DNA of 64,000 nt from Gemmatimonadota bacterium. Lineage in GTDB: Bacteria; Gemmatimonadota; Gemmatimonadetes; Longimicrobiales; Gaopeijiaceae. The stretch covers positions 1-64,000 of the forward strand of contig JAUIEJ010000001.1 of the NCBI GenBank assembly GCA_030428885.1, in the 5' to 3' direction. Shown one piece after another: positions 33,884 to 43,943 of this stretch (position 1 is its first letter; every line of letters begins with the position of its first letter). The notes beneath the pieces are model-generated. The model made no database searches. It was not told the DNA's origin and was given only the letters and a program-made list of their open reading frames with translations. The position numbers and the translations under genes are program-made.

Positions 33884-36508
33884 ATGGCGCCCTCCGAACC
33901 CGATCCGATCCTCCCCTCGCCCCGCCGGCTGGCCCGGGCCCTCCTGCGCTGGGCGTGGGGCCGCGACGCCGACGCCATGGCCGGTGATCTGGCCGAGAGT
34001 CTGGCCGACCGCCGCCGCCGGGGCGCCTCGGCGTGGACGGTGTGGGTTCGAGGATGGTGGGAGGTGGGGGCGGCGGTGTTTCACGCCGTAGGCGGGCCCC
34101 GGCCGCGGCGTGGGGGTGGAGGGGTGCGGCCGGGCGTCGCCCTGCGCCTCGGGCTCCGGGGGTTGCGGCGGGACGCGGGCACGTCGGCCGCCGCCGCCGG
34201 AATCCTGGCCCTGGGTCTGGCCTCGGCGGCCACCTTCTTCGCCATCCTCCACGGACTCACCCGCCCACTCCCGGTGCCCGAGGGGAACCGCGTGGTCCGG
34301 ATCGACGTGGTGCAGCCCACCCGGGACGGGCGCGCCCTCCCCGTCACCGGCGCCGATCTCCAGGCCTGGGCCGACGTTCCGGCGCTGGCCGGGGTCGGGG
34401 GTGTGCGCACGTTCCCCGCCGTGTTGCGGGACCCCGGGGTCGTGGTGGTCCGGGTGGGTGCGGCGGCCCTCACTCCCGAGGCCTTGGCGTTGCTCGAGGT
34501 CGATCCCGTGGCGGGACGGGTCCCCGCCGGTCCCGACGCCGAAGGCGTGGTGCTGGTGGACGCCGGAGCGGTACCGGTCTTCTGGGGCGACTCGGTCGCT
34601 CCCGCCGACGTCCTGGGCCGGGTGGTGGAGGTCGACGGTCGTGCCGGAACCCTGGCCGCCGTTCTCCCCGAGGGATTCGGCTTCCCCTTCGGGCAGGGGG
34701 TGTGGGTGGTGGAGCGTCCCGCCGACCACCCGGACGCCCCCTACGACGCCGTGGCCCGCTTGGGCGACGGCGTGGCCCGGGAGGCTGCCGCCGCCCAGCT
34801 CCAGGCCCGATGGGGCGGGCGGGACGGAGCGCGGGACGCCGACCTCACCGGGGGCGTGGTCACGGTGAAGGGCTTCACCGAGGACCGGGGCGAAGGGGGC
34901 GAGATGGTGCTCTTCCTGGGACTCGTCCTGGTGGGCGTGGCCCTCCTGGTCATCGCCTGCGCCAACGTGGCCAACCTCCTCCTGGTCCGGGCCACGGAGC
35001 GGGTCCGCATCCTGGCGGTTCAGGCGGCCCTGGGGGCGGGGCGAGCTCAGCTCGCCCTTCAGCTCCTCCTGGAGTCCCTGGTGTTGGCCGCAGTCGGGGG
35101 GGCCGTGGGACTCCTCCTCGCCGCGGGGCTCGCCGGGTGGGTGGAGGCCACCATGGGTCCCGAGAACTTCGGCTACTACTGGATCCGGGTGGCGGTGGAC
35201 CTTCCGGTGGTGGCCTTCACCGGAGGACTCGTCCTGGGCGCCGCACTTCTGGCGGGTCTGGTTCCGGTGGTCCGGGTGTGGCGCACCGACGTCCACGGCG
35301 TTCTGAAGGCCGACGGCGGCGGCGCCCCGGGAAGCCGGGGCCGGTGGGGCGGCGTCTTCGTGGCCGGGCAGCTCGCCCTTTCCTGCGCCGCCCTGGTGGC
35401 CGCGGGGCTCACCACACGGTCCATGGCCGCGGCCCGGGACTTCGGGCGCGACCTCCCGGGAGAGGAGGTCGTCCTGGCGTGGGTCGATCTCGACGCCGAC
35501 ACCCCCGAGGCCCGGCGCGGCGCCCTGGCCGAGGTCCGGGACGCTGTCCGGGTCGTCGACGGCGCCCGGGTGGCCACGGTGGCCGCGGGTGCCCCGGGCT
35601 ACCGGGAGGTCTCTGGACGGGTGGAACTGGACGACGTCGCGACCGATCCCGACGCCCCCCTCGACTTCACCCTGGCCAACGGCGTAGACGCGGCCTACTT
35701 CGCCCTCTTCGACCTGGAGCTCCGCCAGGGGCGGCTCCTCGACGGAGGCGACGACAGCGGGTCCGACCCCGTGGCGGTGGTGAACGACGCCTTCGTGGCC
35801 CGCTTCTGGCCCACCGGGTCTCCCCTGGGCCGACGGGTCCACATGCCGGCGGTGGACTCCACCGCCTGGTTCCGGGTCGTGGGCGTGGTGGAAACGGCCG
35901 AGCTGGGCGACGGTCCCCGCATGCGGGAGGACCGGGTCTACCTGCCCCTGGCTCGCCTCGATCCCCCCACCGTCCACGTCCTGGCCCGGGCCGCCGACGG
36001 AGACGGCGCCGCCCTGGCCGGGGCAGTGCGCCGCGCGTTGGCCACGGGGGCGCCCGACCGCCCCGTGGCCGACGTCCGCACCCTCGCCTCGGGGCACGCC
36101 TTCATGACCCGAGCCCAGGGCACCTTCAGTACCCTGGCCGCCGCCGGCGGAGGGGCGGGGCTGCTGGTGGCCGTGGTGGGCCTGTACGCCCTCCTGGCGT
36201 TCCGCGTGCGCCAACGCCGCCGGGAACTCGGGGTTCGGAAGGCCCTCGGGGCCGACGGTCCGAGACTGATCCGGGAGGTGCTCTGGGTCGCCCTCCGTCA
36301 GATCGGGCCCGCGGTGGTGGCGGGGCTGGCCCTGGCCTGGCTGGCGGCCCCCCTCCTGGGCGCGATTCTCCTGGGGGGCGACCCCCGGTCCCCCCTCGTC
36401 TTCGCCGGCGTGGCCCTGGTGTTCACCGCCAGTGGTCTCGCCGCCGCCCTCGCCCCGGCCCTGCGAGCCGGGCGGGTGGAGCCGGCGTCGGTGCTCCGGA
36501 GCGAATAG
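33884..36508 (+). CDS. ADOP-type (MacB-like) ABC transporter permease
   Basis: 874 residues. The N-terminal ~85 residues form the ADOP-specific cytoplasmic lead (RALLRWAWGRDADAMAGDLAESLADRRRRG). Two FtsX/MacB units follow, each with periplasmic MacB_PCD-like domains and three to four helices: helix near 105-125, a cluster near 335-450 (LVIACANVANLLLVRATERVRILAVQAALGAGRAQLALQLLLESL) and the final cluster after 750 (RVRQRRRELGVRKALGADGPRLI). This family is amplified in Acidobacteriota and Gemmatimonadota; its substrates are unknown and no ATPase is co-encoded. padR follows two bases after the stop. Confidence 0.9.
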   Translation: MAPSEPDPILPSPRRLARALLRWAWGRDADAMAGDLAESLADRRRRGASAWTVWVRGWWEVGAAVFHAVGGPRPRRGGGGVRPGVALRLGLRGLRRDAGTSAAAAGILALGLASAATFFAILHGLTRPLPVPEGNRVVRIDVVQPTRDGRALPVTGADLQAWADVPALAGVGGVRTFPAVLRDPGVVVVRVGAAALTPEALALLEVDPVAGRVPAGPDAEGVVLVDAGAVPVFWGDSVAPADVLGRVVEVDGRAGTLAAVLPEGFGFPFGQGVWVVERPADHPDAPYDAVARLGDGVAREAAAAQLQARWGGRDGARDADLTGGVVTVKGFTEDRGEGGEMVLFLGLVLVGVALLVIACANVANLLLVRATERVRILAVQAALGAGRAQLALQLLLESLVLAAVGGAVGLLLAAGLAGWVEATMGPENFGYYWIRVAVDLPVVAFTGGLVLGAALLAGLVPVVRVWRTDVHGVLKADGGGAPGSRGRWGGVFVAGQLALSCAALVAAGLTTRSMAAARDFGRDLPGEEVVLAWVDLDADTPEARRGALAEVRDAVRVVDGARVATVAAGAPGYREVSGRVELDDVATDPDAPLDFTLANGVDAAYFALFDLELRQGRLLDGGDDSGSDPVAVVNDAFVARFWPTGSPLGRRVHMPAVDSTAWFRVVGVVETAELGDGPRMREDRVYLPLARLDPPTVHVLARAADGDGAALAGAVRRALATGAPDRPVADVRTLASGHAFMTRAQGTFSTLAAAGGGAGLLVAVVGLYALLAFRVRQRRRELGVRKALGADGPRLIREVLWVALRQIGPAVVAGLALAWLAAPLLGAILLGGDPRSPLVFAGVALVFTASGLAAALAPALRAGRVEPASVLRSE

Positions 36509-36510
36509 CC

Positions 36511-36843
36511 ATGGGGAGAGCCGAAGCCCTGGGGGAGTTCGAGCATCTGGTGCTCCTGGCGATTCTGCGTCTCGGGCCGGGCACCTACGGAGTCCCCATT
36601 CGCGACGAGATCGAGAACCGGGCCGGCCGCGACGTCACCCTGGGGGCCGTCTACTCCACCCTGCGCCGCCTGGAGGCCAAGGGCTGGATCGAGACCTGGA
36701 TGAGCGAGCCCGAACCGGTGCCCGGGGGCCGTTCACGCAAGGAGGTGCGCCTCACGCCCGAGGGGAGCCGGATCCTCCGGAGCGCCCACGCGCGCCTGGG
36801 ACGTATGGCCGAAGGACTCGACGAGGCCCTGGGTCGGGGCTGA
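36511..36843 (+). CDS. PadR-family transcriptional regulator
   Basis: 110 residues. The winged helix LGEFEHLVLLAILRLGPGTYGVPIRDEIENRAGRDVTLGAVYSTLRRLEAKGWI is the standard PadR domain; the short C-terminus puts it in subfamily 2. It is encoded immediately after an ADOP permease and most likely represses that operon through the GTCGTACA dyad upstream of the permease gene. PadR proteins respond to small hydrophobic compounds. A second permease-PadR pair lies at 57-60 kb, with the gene order reversed. Confidence 0.92.
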   Translation: MGRAEALGEFEHLVLLAILRLGPGTYGVPIRDEIENRAGRDVTLGAVYSTLRRLEAKGWIETWMSEPEPVPGGRSRKEVRLTPEGSRILRSAHARLGRMAEGLDEALGRG

Positions 36844-36851
36844 CCCGGTTT

Positions 36852-39311
36852 CTATTTGTCCCGAGGAGCCCAGAACAACTGGAGATCCGACACGTCGATG
36901 TCGTTCTTCTCCAGCCCCACCTTCATGGGCTCGATCTGGTCGGCGGCGTCCTTCCACTTCGCCCAGATGGCCTCGAGGTCGTCGGCCAGTTCGTCTTCCA
37001 GCTCCCGCACGTCCTCCTGCTCGCCCGCCAGCTTCTCCTCGGCGCTGCGACGCCGTTCCTCGGTGCGGCGGGTCTGGGAGCGGCGGGAGGCGATGGACGA
37101 CAGACCCCGGGTACTCCGGCGACCCCCGAGGAACATCCCCACCAGGGCCCCCGCCCCCGAGACGAGTTCCTGCTGACGGCGCGACGAGACGTCCACCTCC
37201 AGCTCCCGCAGCCGCCGCTCGGCCCGTTCCACCTGGTCCCGGGCGGTGTCGATCTTGGACTCGTAGCGGTCCCGGAGGGTCGCCGCCTCGGCGTCGGCGG
37301 CCTCCTCGGCCGCCTGGAGGCAGCGGGCGGCGAAGGCCTCCTTCGACTCTCCGGGGCGGGAGTAGAGCTTGAGCTCCGGATTGTGGAGCAGGGTGAGTTC
37401 CAGGGTGGCGTGGATCCGATCCCGCAGGTCCCGCTCCACTTCGTTGAAGAACGACTTCCGGTCCAGGGGCGCCTCGGGAATGGCGTACCGGGCCCCGTCG
37501 GGGGCGGCGTCGCGGAAGTCCCGGGGGTCGTGGTCCACCGCCTCCATGGCCTCGGGCCGCACCACGGCGCCCAGGGGCGGAGCGAAGACGAGCTCCCATT
37601 CCACCTCGTGGCGCAGGTCGGCCTTCGTTTCGTCGAAGAGCATGCGCACCCGTCCGGCCAGGCCCGCCTCGAGGCGTCCCGAGCTGCCCCCGAGACCGAG
37701 CTTCCTGGCCCACGGCGCCGCGGGGTCGAGCCAACTCACTCGCACCCCCTCCGCCACCTCGGGCATGAGGGGCGATTCGTCGTCGGCCAGGGCGGGCGCC
37801 GACCCCGCCGGAGGAGCGCCCACCGAGACCGGGGGCACGCCGGGCCCGGCCACGACCCCGGGGGCCGTCGCCGCCGCACCGGCGACCCCCGTCCCCCCGG
37901 TCGCCGCGACCCCCGCCCCCTCCGCCGCGATGGTCTCGGGCGGGAGGGCGGCCAGTTCCGCCCGGGTCACCGGGCCCCGGAGGTACGACATGGCCCACCG
38001 GGTCGTGAACAACTCGGGCTGGGGACTCCGGGTCCGCTTCAATACGAATTGGCGTTTACCCAGGCCGCCCAGGCGGGCGTCCCACGCCTTCACGTCGACG
38101 CTCCCGTCGGCCGAGCGCAGCGCTTCGATGACCCGGGCCTTGTCCCGTTCCGTCTGGAGGCGACCCACCATCCACGTTCCCGCGTTGGACATGAGCTTGT
38201 AATCCATGTCCACGGGATTCTGGGTCGACACCACCAGGCCGAGCCCGTGGGCCCGGGCCTGCTTGAAGAGGGTCAGGAGCGGCGTCTTCGACGGGGGATT
38301 GGCCGTGGGCGGGGCGAAGCCGAAGAGCTCGTCGATGTAGATCATGGCCCGGAGGTCCGACGTGCCGGGTTGGGCCCGCATCCAACTGATGGCCCGGGAC
38401 AGCAGCAGGGTCACCACGAAGATGCGCTCGGGCTCCGAGAGGTGGGCCAGTTGCACCACGCTGGCCCGGGGACGGCCGTCGGGAGCCCACAGCAGGCGCT
38501 CCACGTCCAGGGGGTCGCCCGTGCGCCACGCGGCGAACGACGGCGACGCCACCAACCCGTTCAACCGCAGGGCCAGCTTCATCCGGGCCGCCGGGGGCAC
38601 GAAGGTGTCCACGTCGAACACCCCGAGCTTCCGGAACGGCGGCGTCTGGATGCCCCCGATCAGCCCCTCCAGCGATAGCGTCTCCCCCCGGCTCCACCCC
38701 TGCTCGATGAGGGTGGCCAGGAGAATGTGCTCCGGCGTGGTCAGGGGATCGGACTCGATGTCGGCCAGGGTCAGGAGCCCCGACGCCAGCGACTCCGCCG
38801 CCTCCCGGATCGTCTCGGGGTCGGCCCCCGCCGGCGCCTGGAGGTCGCCCACCAGATTCAGCGGCGCGCCGGCGGTGGATCCGGGCGTGTACACCCGGAG
38901 CGAGACGCCGTCCCTCAGCGCCCGGATCCGTTCGCCGTCCAGCCCCCACGACGCCAGCCCCTTCGACCACGTCGCCGCCGTGGAGGCCGCCAGCTCGCCC
39001 CGACTCACCCCCTCGCGCCGGGCCTCGGCCTCGTCCACCCACGGCTCGAAGTCCCCGGGGGCCAGATCGGGAAAGAGCAGGGCCAGGTTGGCCAGGTCGC
39101 CCTTGGGGTCGAGGATCAGGGCCGGGCGCCCCGACGCCAGCACCTCCTCCAGAAGCACGATTCCCAGCCCCGTCTTCCCCGAGCCGGTCATGCCCACGAT
39201 CACGCCGTGGGTCGTGAACGACTCGGGCGAGAGGGCCAGGGGCCCATCGGTCCGCTCGCCCGAGGCCGGGTCGAGGACGCCGCCGAGGTGGAAATCGCCG
39301 GAGGAGGTCAT
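36852..39311 (-). CDS. HerA/DUF87-like ATPase with C-terminal coiled coil
   Basis: 819 residues. Residues 1-380 form a HerA/FtsK-type P-loop domain: Walker A GMTGSGKTGLG (about 38-48), a DPKGDLANL motif that is a hallmark of DUF853/HerA-like proteins, Walker B AMIYIDELFGF, and the sensor-like LGLVVSTQNPVDMDYK. A Gly/Ala/Pro-rich linker (about 450-520) precedes a second globular region, then a long charged coiled coil (about 645-740) broken by a glycine-rich GAGALVGMFLGGRRS segment that could be membrane-active. HerA-like enzymes pump or remodel DNA; this variant is conserved but unassigned. It lies five bases from the S9 peptidase gene. Confidence 0.82.
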   Translation of the reverse strand: MTSSGDFHLGGVLDPASGERTDGPLALSPESFTTHGVIVGMTGSGKTGLGIVLLEEVLASGRPALILDPKGDLANLALLFPDLAPGDFEPWVDEAEARREGVSRGELAASTAATWSKGLASWGLDGERIRALRDGVSLRVYTPGSTAGAPLNLVGDLQAPAGADPETIREAAESLASGLLTLADIESDPLTTPEHILLATLIEQGWSRGETLSLEGLIGGIQTPPFRKLGVFDVDTFVPPAARMKLALRLNGLVASPSFAAWRTGDPLDVERLLWAPDGRPRASVVQLAHLSEPERIFVVTLLLSRAISWMRAQPGTSDLRAMIYIDELFGFAPPTANPPSKTPLLTLFKQARAHGLGLVVSTQNPVDMDYKLMSNAGTWMVGRLQTERDKARVIEALRSADGSVDVKAWDARLGGLGKRQFVLKRTRSPQPELFTTRWAMSYLRGPVTRAELAALPPETIAAEGAGVAATGGTGVAGAAATAPGVVAGPGVPPVSVGAPPAGSAPALADDESPLMPEVAEGVRVSWLDPAAPWARKLGLGGSSGRLEAGLAGRVRMLFDETKADLRHEVEWELVFAPPLGAVVRPEAMEAVDHDPRDFRDAAPDGARYAIPEAPLDRKSFFNEVERDLRDRIHATLELTLLHNPELKLYSRPGESKEAFAARCLQAAEEAADAEAATLRDRYESKIDTARDQVERAERRLRELEVDVSSRRQQELVSGAGALVGMFLGGRRSTRGLSSIASRRSQTRRTEERRRSAEEKLAGEQEDVRELEDELADDLEAIWAKWKDAADQIEPMKVGLEKNDIDVSDLQLFWAPRDK

Positions 39312-39315
39312 GGGG

Positions 39316-41742
39316 CTACATGCCCCCGGGCACGGGCTCGGCGCAGAACCCGCCGTCGGCGGTGCATTCCGGTGCCGAGATGGTGCGCTCGAAGAGTTCG
39401 AAGATGCGCCGGTACTCGTCGGTCCACGACGACGGCTCCACGAACCCGTGGTTCTCCACCGGATACACGGCCATCTCCCAGTTCTCCTTGCCCAGTTCGA
39501 TGAGGCGCTGGGCGAGCCGCACCACGTCGGAGAAGTGCACGTTGGTGTCCACCATGCCGTGGGGGATCAGCAGATGCTGGTCCGGGCCGAAGCCCTCGGC
39601 GAAGTAGATGGGCGACGACCGGCGGTACGCCTCCTCGTCGTCCTGGGGCTGGTTCAGGATGTTGCTGGTGTAGCCGTGGTTGTAGTGGGCCCAGTCGGTG
39701 ACCGACCGCAGGGCCGCACCGGCCTTGAAGGTGTCGTCGGCGGTGAAGAGGGCCATGAGGGTGATGAATCCGCCGTACGATCCGCCGTAGATGCCGATGC
39801 GGTCGGCGTCGATGCCCTCGTTGGCCACGAGCCAGCGGGCGCCGTCGACCTGGTCGCTCAGGTCCTTCCCGCCCATCCAGCGGTAGATGGCGGTCCGCCA
39901 GTCCCGGCCGTATCCCGCCGAGCCCCGGTAGTCGATGTCCAGCACCGTGTAGCCCTGGGACGCCAGGAGGTGGTGGAACATGTACTCCCGGTAGTAGGTG
40001 CTCCAGTAGTTGTGGACGTTGTGGAGGTAGCCCGCGCCGTGGACGAAGATCACGGCGCCGCCGTTGGCCGGGGCTCCGAAGTCGGCGGGCCGGTAGATCC
40101 GCGCCGGCACCTGGACGCCGTCCTCGGCCGGGAAGCGGACGATCTCCGGGCGCTTCCAGTCGTAGGCGAGCCAATTCTCGGTCGGGGACTCCGTGATCTG
40201 CTCCAGCTCCGCACCGGCCTCGGCGTCGCCGAGGAACAACTCCGGCGGGCGGTTCGCCACCGAGTGCACCCACGCCACCCGCTCCCCGTCGGGCGAGAGG
40301 GACGCATCCCAACTGCCGTCGCCTTCGGTGAGGTAGTCGATGGCCCCTCCGTCGAAGTCGAGCCAACCCACGTGCTGGTTGAAGGGCGAGCCCTCGTTGG
40401 TGGTCACCAGGAAGCGGTCCTCCCCGTGGGGAATCTCGGCGCCCAGCATCTCCCACTCGCCCGACGTGAGGGCCCGCTTGTTCGACCCGTCGGCCTCCAC
40501 CAGGTAGAGGTGGGCGTAGCCCGTCTCCTCGCTGGCGTACCAGACCGTGTTCGTGCCGGGCAGCCAGCCCCGGCACCCGAATCCGCACGGCCCGCCGACC
40601 CACGCCTCGTCCTGGAGCTGATCCACCAGGGTCATGTCGCCCGTGGCCGCTTCCAGCACGTACAGGAACCACTCCTTGCTGTCCTCGGTGCGGCTCCAGA
40701 TCAGCGCGTGGGTCCCGGCGTCGTTCCACCCCGCGGCGAATCCGTCGGCGGTGGATTCCACGCCCTCGGGGGCCAGGTCGAGCCAGGTCGTCTCACCGGT
40801 TCCCGGGTTCAGGAGTCCCAGCCGGCTCGAACCCTGGGCGTCGCCCACCTTGGTGCGGACGTTCAGGGGCTCGGTGTAGCCCGACTCGGTCACCCAATCG
40901 GGCACCATGGTCTGCTCCGTGCCCGAGGCCGGACGTGCCGTGCTCACCACCACCCAATCGCCGTCGGGCGAGGCGCTCAGCCCGCCGAGGCGCTCGCCGT
41001 TGGGGATGTAGAGGGGCTGGGGCTCGGTGGCGGCGATGGAGTCCCGCCGGGCTTCGGCCTCCCGGCGGGCCTCGGCCTGCCGTCGGATGTGCTCGAAGAG
41101 CTCCTCCTGCTGGTCCAGGAGGAACTGGCGCTGGTCGGTGGGATCGGCGCCGTCCCGGGGTCCGGCCCCCGACCGGATGTCGGTGATCTGACGCACGGCC
41201 CCGTCGGCCAGGTTCATGCGGAAGAGGTTGTCGCCCTCCCGGTAGATGATGGCCGACTCGTCGGAGGTGAATTGGGGGGCCACCTCGCCGGCCCGGGTCT
41301 CGGTGAGCCGGCGCACCGACCGGGAGCGCCGGTCCACGAGGTAGAGGTCACCGCCGAAGCCCGACACCCGCCAACGGCCGTCGTCGCTCAGGTCGCCCCC
41401 GGCCCGGAAGATGGCCGACTCCTCGTCGGTGGCGTCGTCCACCCGCTCCGGGGTGCCGCCGTCGGCCGACACCCGCCACAACTCCCGGTTGTCGTCCCAC
41501 GCCCCCCCGCCGGGGCGCCAGCGGAAGTAGAGCCATTCGCCGTCGTCGGTCCACGACAGCCCCGCCGGCGCCTCACCCAGGTGTTCCGGGCCCCGCATGA
41601 TGTTGCGGATGGTGAGCTCGAAGGGGTTGTCGCGGGCGGGCACCGGCTCGAAATCGGCCACCTGGGCCGAGACCGGTGCGGCCAGCGCCGCGAGGGCCAC
41701 GGCCAGGGCCGGAACGGCGGGGCGAACGAACGAACGGTTCAT
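39316..41742 (-). CDS. Secreted S9 family prolyl oligopeptidase (DPP IV-like)
   Basis: 808 residues from the ATG at 41742, giving a signal peptide (RPAVPALAVALAALAAPVSAQ). A beta-propeller of WD/PD40-type strands (for example DDGEWLYFRWRPGGG, SPDGDWVVVSTARP, SPDGERVAWVHSV) covers residues 50-530. The catalytic alpha/beta-hydrolase domain follows, with nucleophile Ser in GIYGGSYGGFITL, Asp in PHGMVDTNVHFSD and His in VENHGFVEP. It cleaves short peptides, often after proline, in the periplasm or outside. A charged QEELFEHIRRQAEARREAEA helix near residue 225 is an insertion in the propeller. Confidence 0.92.
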   Translation of the reverse strand: MNRSFVRPAVPALAVALAALAAPVSAQVADFEPVPARDNPFELTIRNIMRGPEHLGEAPAGLSWTDDGEWLYFRWRPGGGAWDDNRELWRVSADGGTPERVDDATDEESAIFRAGGDLSDDGRWRVSGFGGDLYLVDRRSRSVRRLTETRAGEVAPQFTSDESAIIYREGDNLFRMNLADGAVRQITDIRSGAGPRDGADPTDQRQFLLDQQEELFEHIRRQAEARREAEARRDSIAATEPQPLYIPNGERLGGLSASPDGDWVVVSTARPASGTEQTMVPDWVTESGYTEPLNVRTKVGDAQGSSRLGLLNPGTGETTWLDLAPEGVESTADGFAAGWNDAGTHALIWSRTEDSKEWFLYVLEAATGDMTLVDQLQDEAWVGGPCGFGCRGWLPGTNTVWYASEETGYAHLYLVEADGSNKRALTSGEWEMLGAEIPHGEDRFLVTTNEGSPFNQHVGWLDFDGGAIDYLTEGDGSWDASLSPDGERVAWVHSVANRPPELFLGDAEAGAELEQITESPTENWLAYDWKRPEIVRFPAEDGVQVPARIYRPADFGAPANGGAVIFVHGAGYLHNVHNYWSTYYREYMFHHLLASQGYTVLDIDYRGSAGYGRDWRTAIYRWMGGKDLSDQVDGARWLVANEGIDADRIGIYGGSYGGFITLMALFTADDTFKAGAALRSVTDWAHYNHGYTSNILNQPQDDEEAYRRSSPIYFAEGFGPDQHLLIPHGMVDTNVHFSDVVRLAQRLIELGKENWEMAVYPVENHGFVEPSSWTDEYRRIFELFERTISAPECTADGGFCAEPVPGGM

Positions 41743-41788
41743 CGGGGACTCCTGTAGGTCGGATCGATCCAAGAAGAAGAGCACGCCT

Positions 41789-42874
41789 TCAATCTCCGAA
41801 GGACACGCCGAGTCGGCGGGCCGTTCGCATGACGTCGCTGTCGGGGGGTACGGTCTTGATGTGGGCCACGGCGTCGGCCAGGGGCACGGCCTTCACCTCG
41901 GGGGGATCGAGAGACACCATGCAGCCGAAGTGTCCCTCCTCGATCAACTGGACGGCGGCGGCGCCGAAGCGCAGGGCCAGGATCTTGTCGTAGGCGGTGG
42001 GTTCGCCCCCGCGCTGCAGGTGCCCCAGGACCAGCGACCGGGTCTCGTGGCCCGTGCGCTCGCCGATCTCGCCGGCCAGGATCTCGGCGATGCCCCCGAG
42101 ACGGGCCACCCGCCCGGCTCCGGCGCCTTCCTTGTAGACCTCGCCGCCGCCGAGGGGCCGGGCGCCTTCGGCCACCACCACGATGCAGAAGCCCCGGTCG
42201 CCCACGTACCGGGAGTTCACCTTGGCACACACCTTCTCGATGTCGTAGGGCACCTCGGGAAGCAGGATCACGTCGGCCGTGCCCCCGAGGCCGGCGAAGA
42301 GGGCGATCCAGCCGGCGTGGCGTCCCATGACCTCCACCACCATGGTGCGGCGATGGGACTCGGCGGTGGAATGGAGCCGTCCGATGGCGTCGGTGGCGGT
42401 CTGGACCGCGGTGTGGAATCCGAAGGTGACGGCGGTGGACGCCAGATCGTTGTCGATGGTCTTGGGTACGCCCACCACCTTCAGCCCCTTCTCCGACAGT
42501 TCCCGGGCGATGGTGAGGGATCCGTCGCCCCCCACCGCCACCAGCACGTCGAAGCCCCACTCCTCGAAGGCCTCCAGGAGTTCGCCGGAGCGATCCACCT
42601 CCACCATGGACCCGTCGGGTTGGGGCTGGGCCCAGCGGAGGGGGTTGCCCCGGTTGGTGGTGCCCAGGATCGTCCCGCCCAGGTGGGTGATGCCCCGCAC
42701 CGCCTTCCGGGTGAGGGGCACGATTCCGTCGGGGACCTCACCCAGGAGTCCCTCGTATCCCTGGCGGATTCCGAACACCTCCCACCCCAGTTCGAGAGAC
42801 GAGAGGGTGACCGCCCGGATGACGGCGTTGAGACCCGGAGCGTCGCCGCCTCCGGTGTTGATGGCGATGCGCAT
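41789..42874 (-). CDS. pfkA: 6-phosphofructokinase (PfkA superfamily, group III-like)
   Basis: 361 residues. It phosphorylates fructose 6-phosphate to fructose 1,6-bisphosphate in glycolysis. The N-terminal NTGGGDAPGLNAVIR is the nucleotide-binding loop; VAVGGDGSLTIA keeps the glycine that permits ATP, while PKTIDND has the lysine typical of PPi-dependent and group III enzymes. The substrate-binding MGRHAGWIAL and the catalytic Asp of TIDND are present. This mixed GGDGS/PKTIDND pattern matches actinobacterial-type ATP enzymes with limited allostery. It follows the MBL hydrolase gene by 37 bases. Confidence 0.93.
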   Translation of the reverse strand: MRIAINTGGGDAPGLNAVIRAVTLSSLELGWEVFGIRQGYEGLLGEVPDGIVPLTRKAVRGITHLGGTILGTTNRGNPLRWAQPQPDGSMVEVDRSGELLEAFEEWGFDVLVAVGGDGSLTIARELSEKGLKVVGVPKTIDNDLASTAVTFGFHTAVQTATDAIGRLHSTAESHRRTMVVEVMGRHAGWIALFAGLGGTADVILLPEVPYDIEKVCAKVNSRYVGDRGFCIVVVAEGARPLGGGEVYKEGAGAGRVARLGGIAEILAGEIGERTGHETRSLVLGHLQRGGEPTAYDKILALRFGAAAVQLIEEGHFGCMVSLDPPEVKAVPLADAVAHIKTVPPDSDVMRTARRLGVSFGD

Positions 42875-42911
42875 GAAGGGAGACGGGTGAAAGGTCGGAA
42901 AGGAGGGGCGC

Positions 42912-43829
<918 letters not shown>

Positions 43830-43943
43830 GCCGGGTCAATATCCCCCCGCCCCCGCCCCTGCGGCAACGCGCGCCTCTCTTTCCCCCCTTCCCGGCGTCC
43901 ATCTACATTGCGGAAGCCTCCGTTTCCTCCGCCCGCAGACGCC

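Noticed and set aside
36842-36860. Terminator between the padR and HerA-like genes
   Set aside because: The convergent stops are only eight bases apart and no stem-loop is present.
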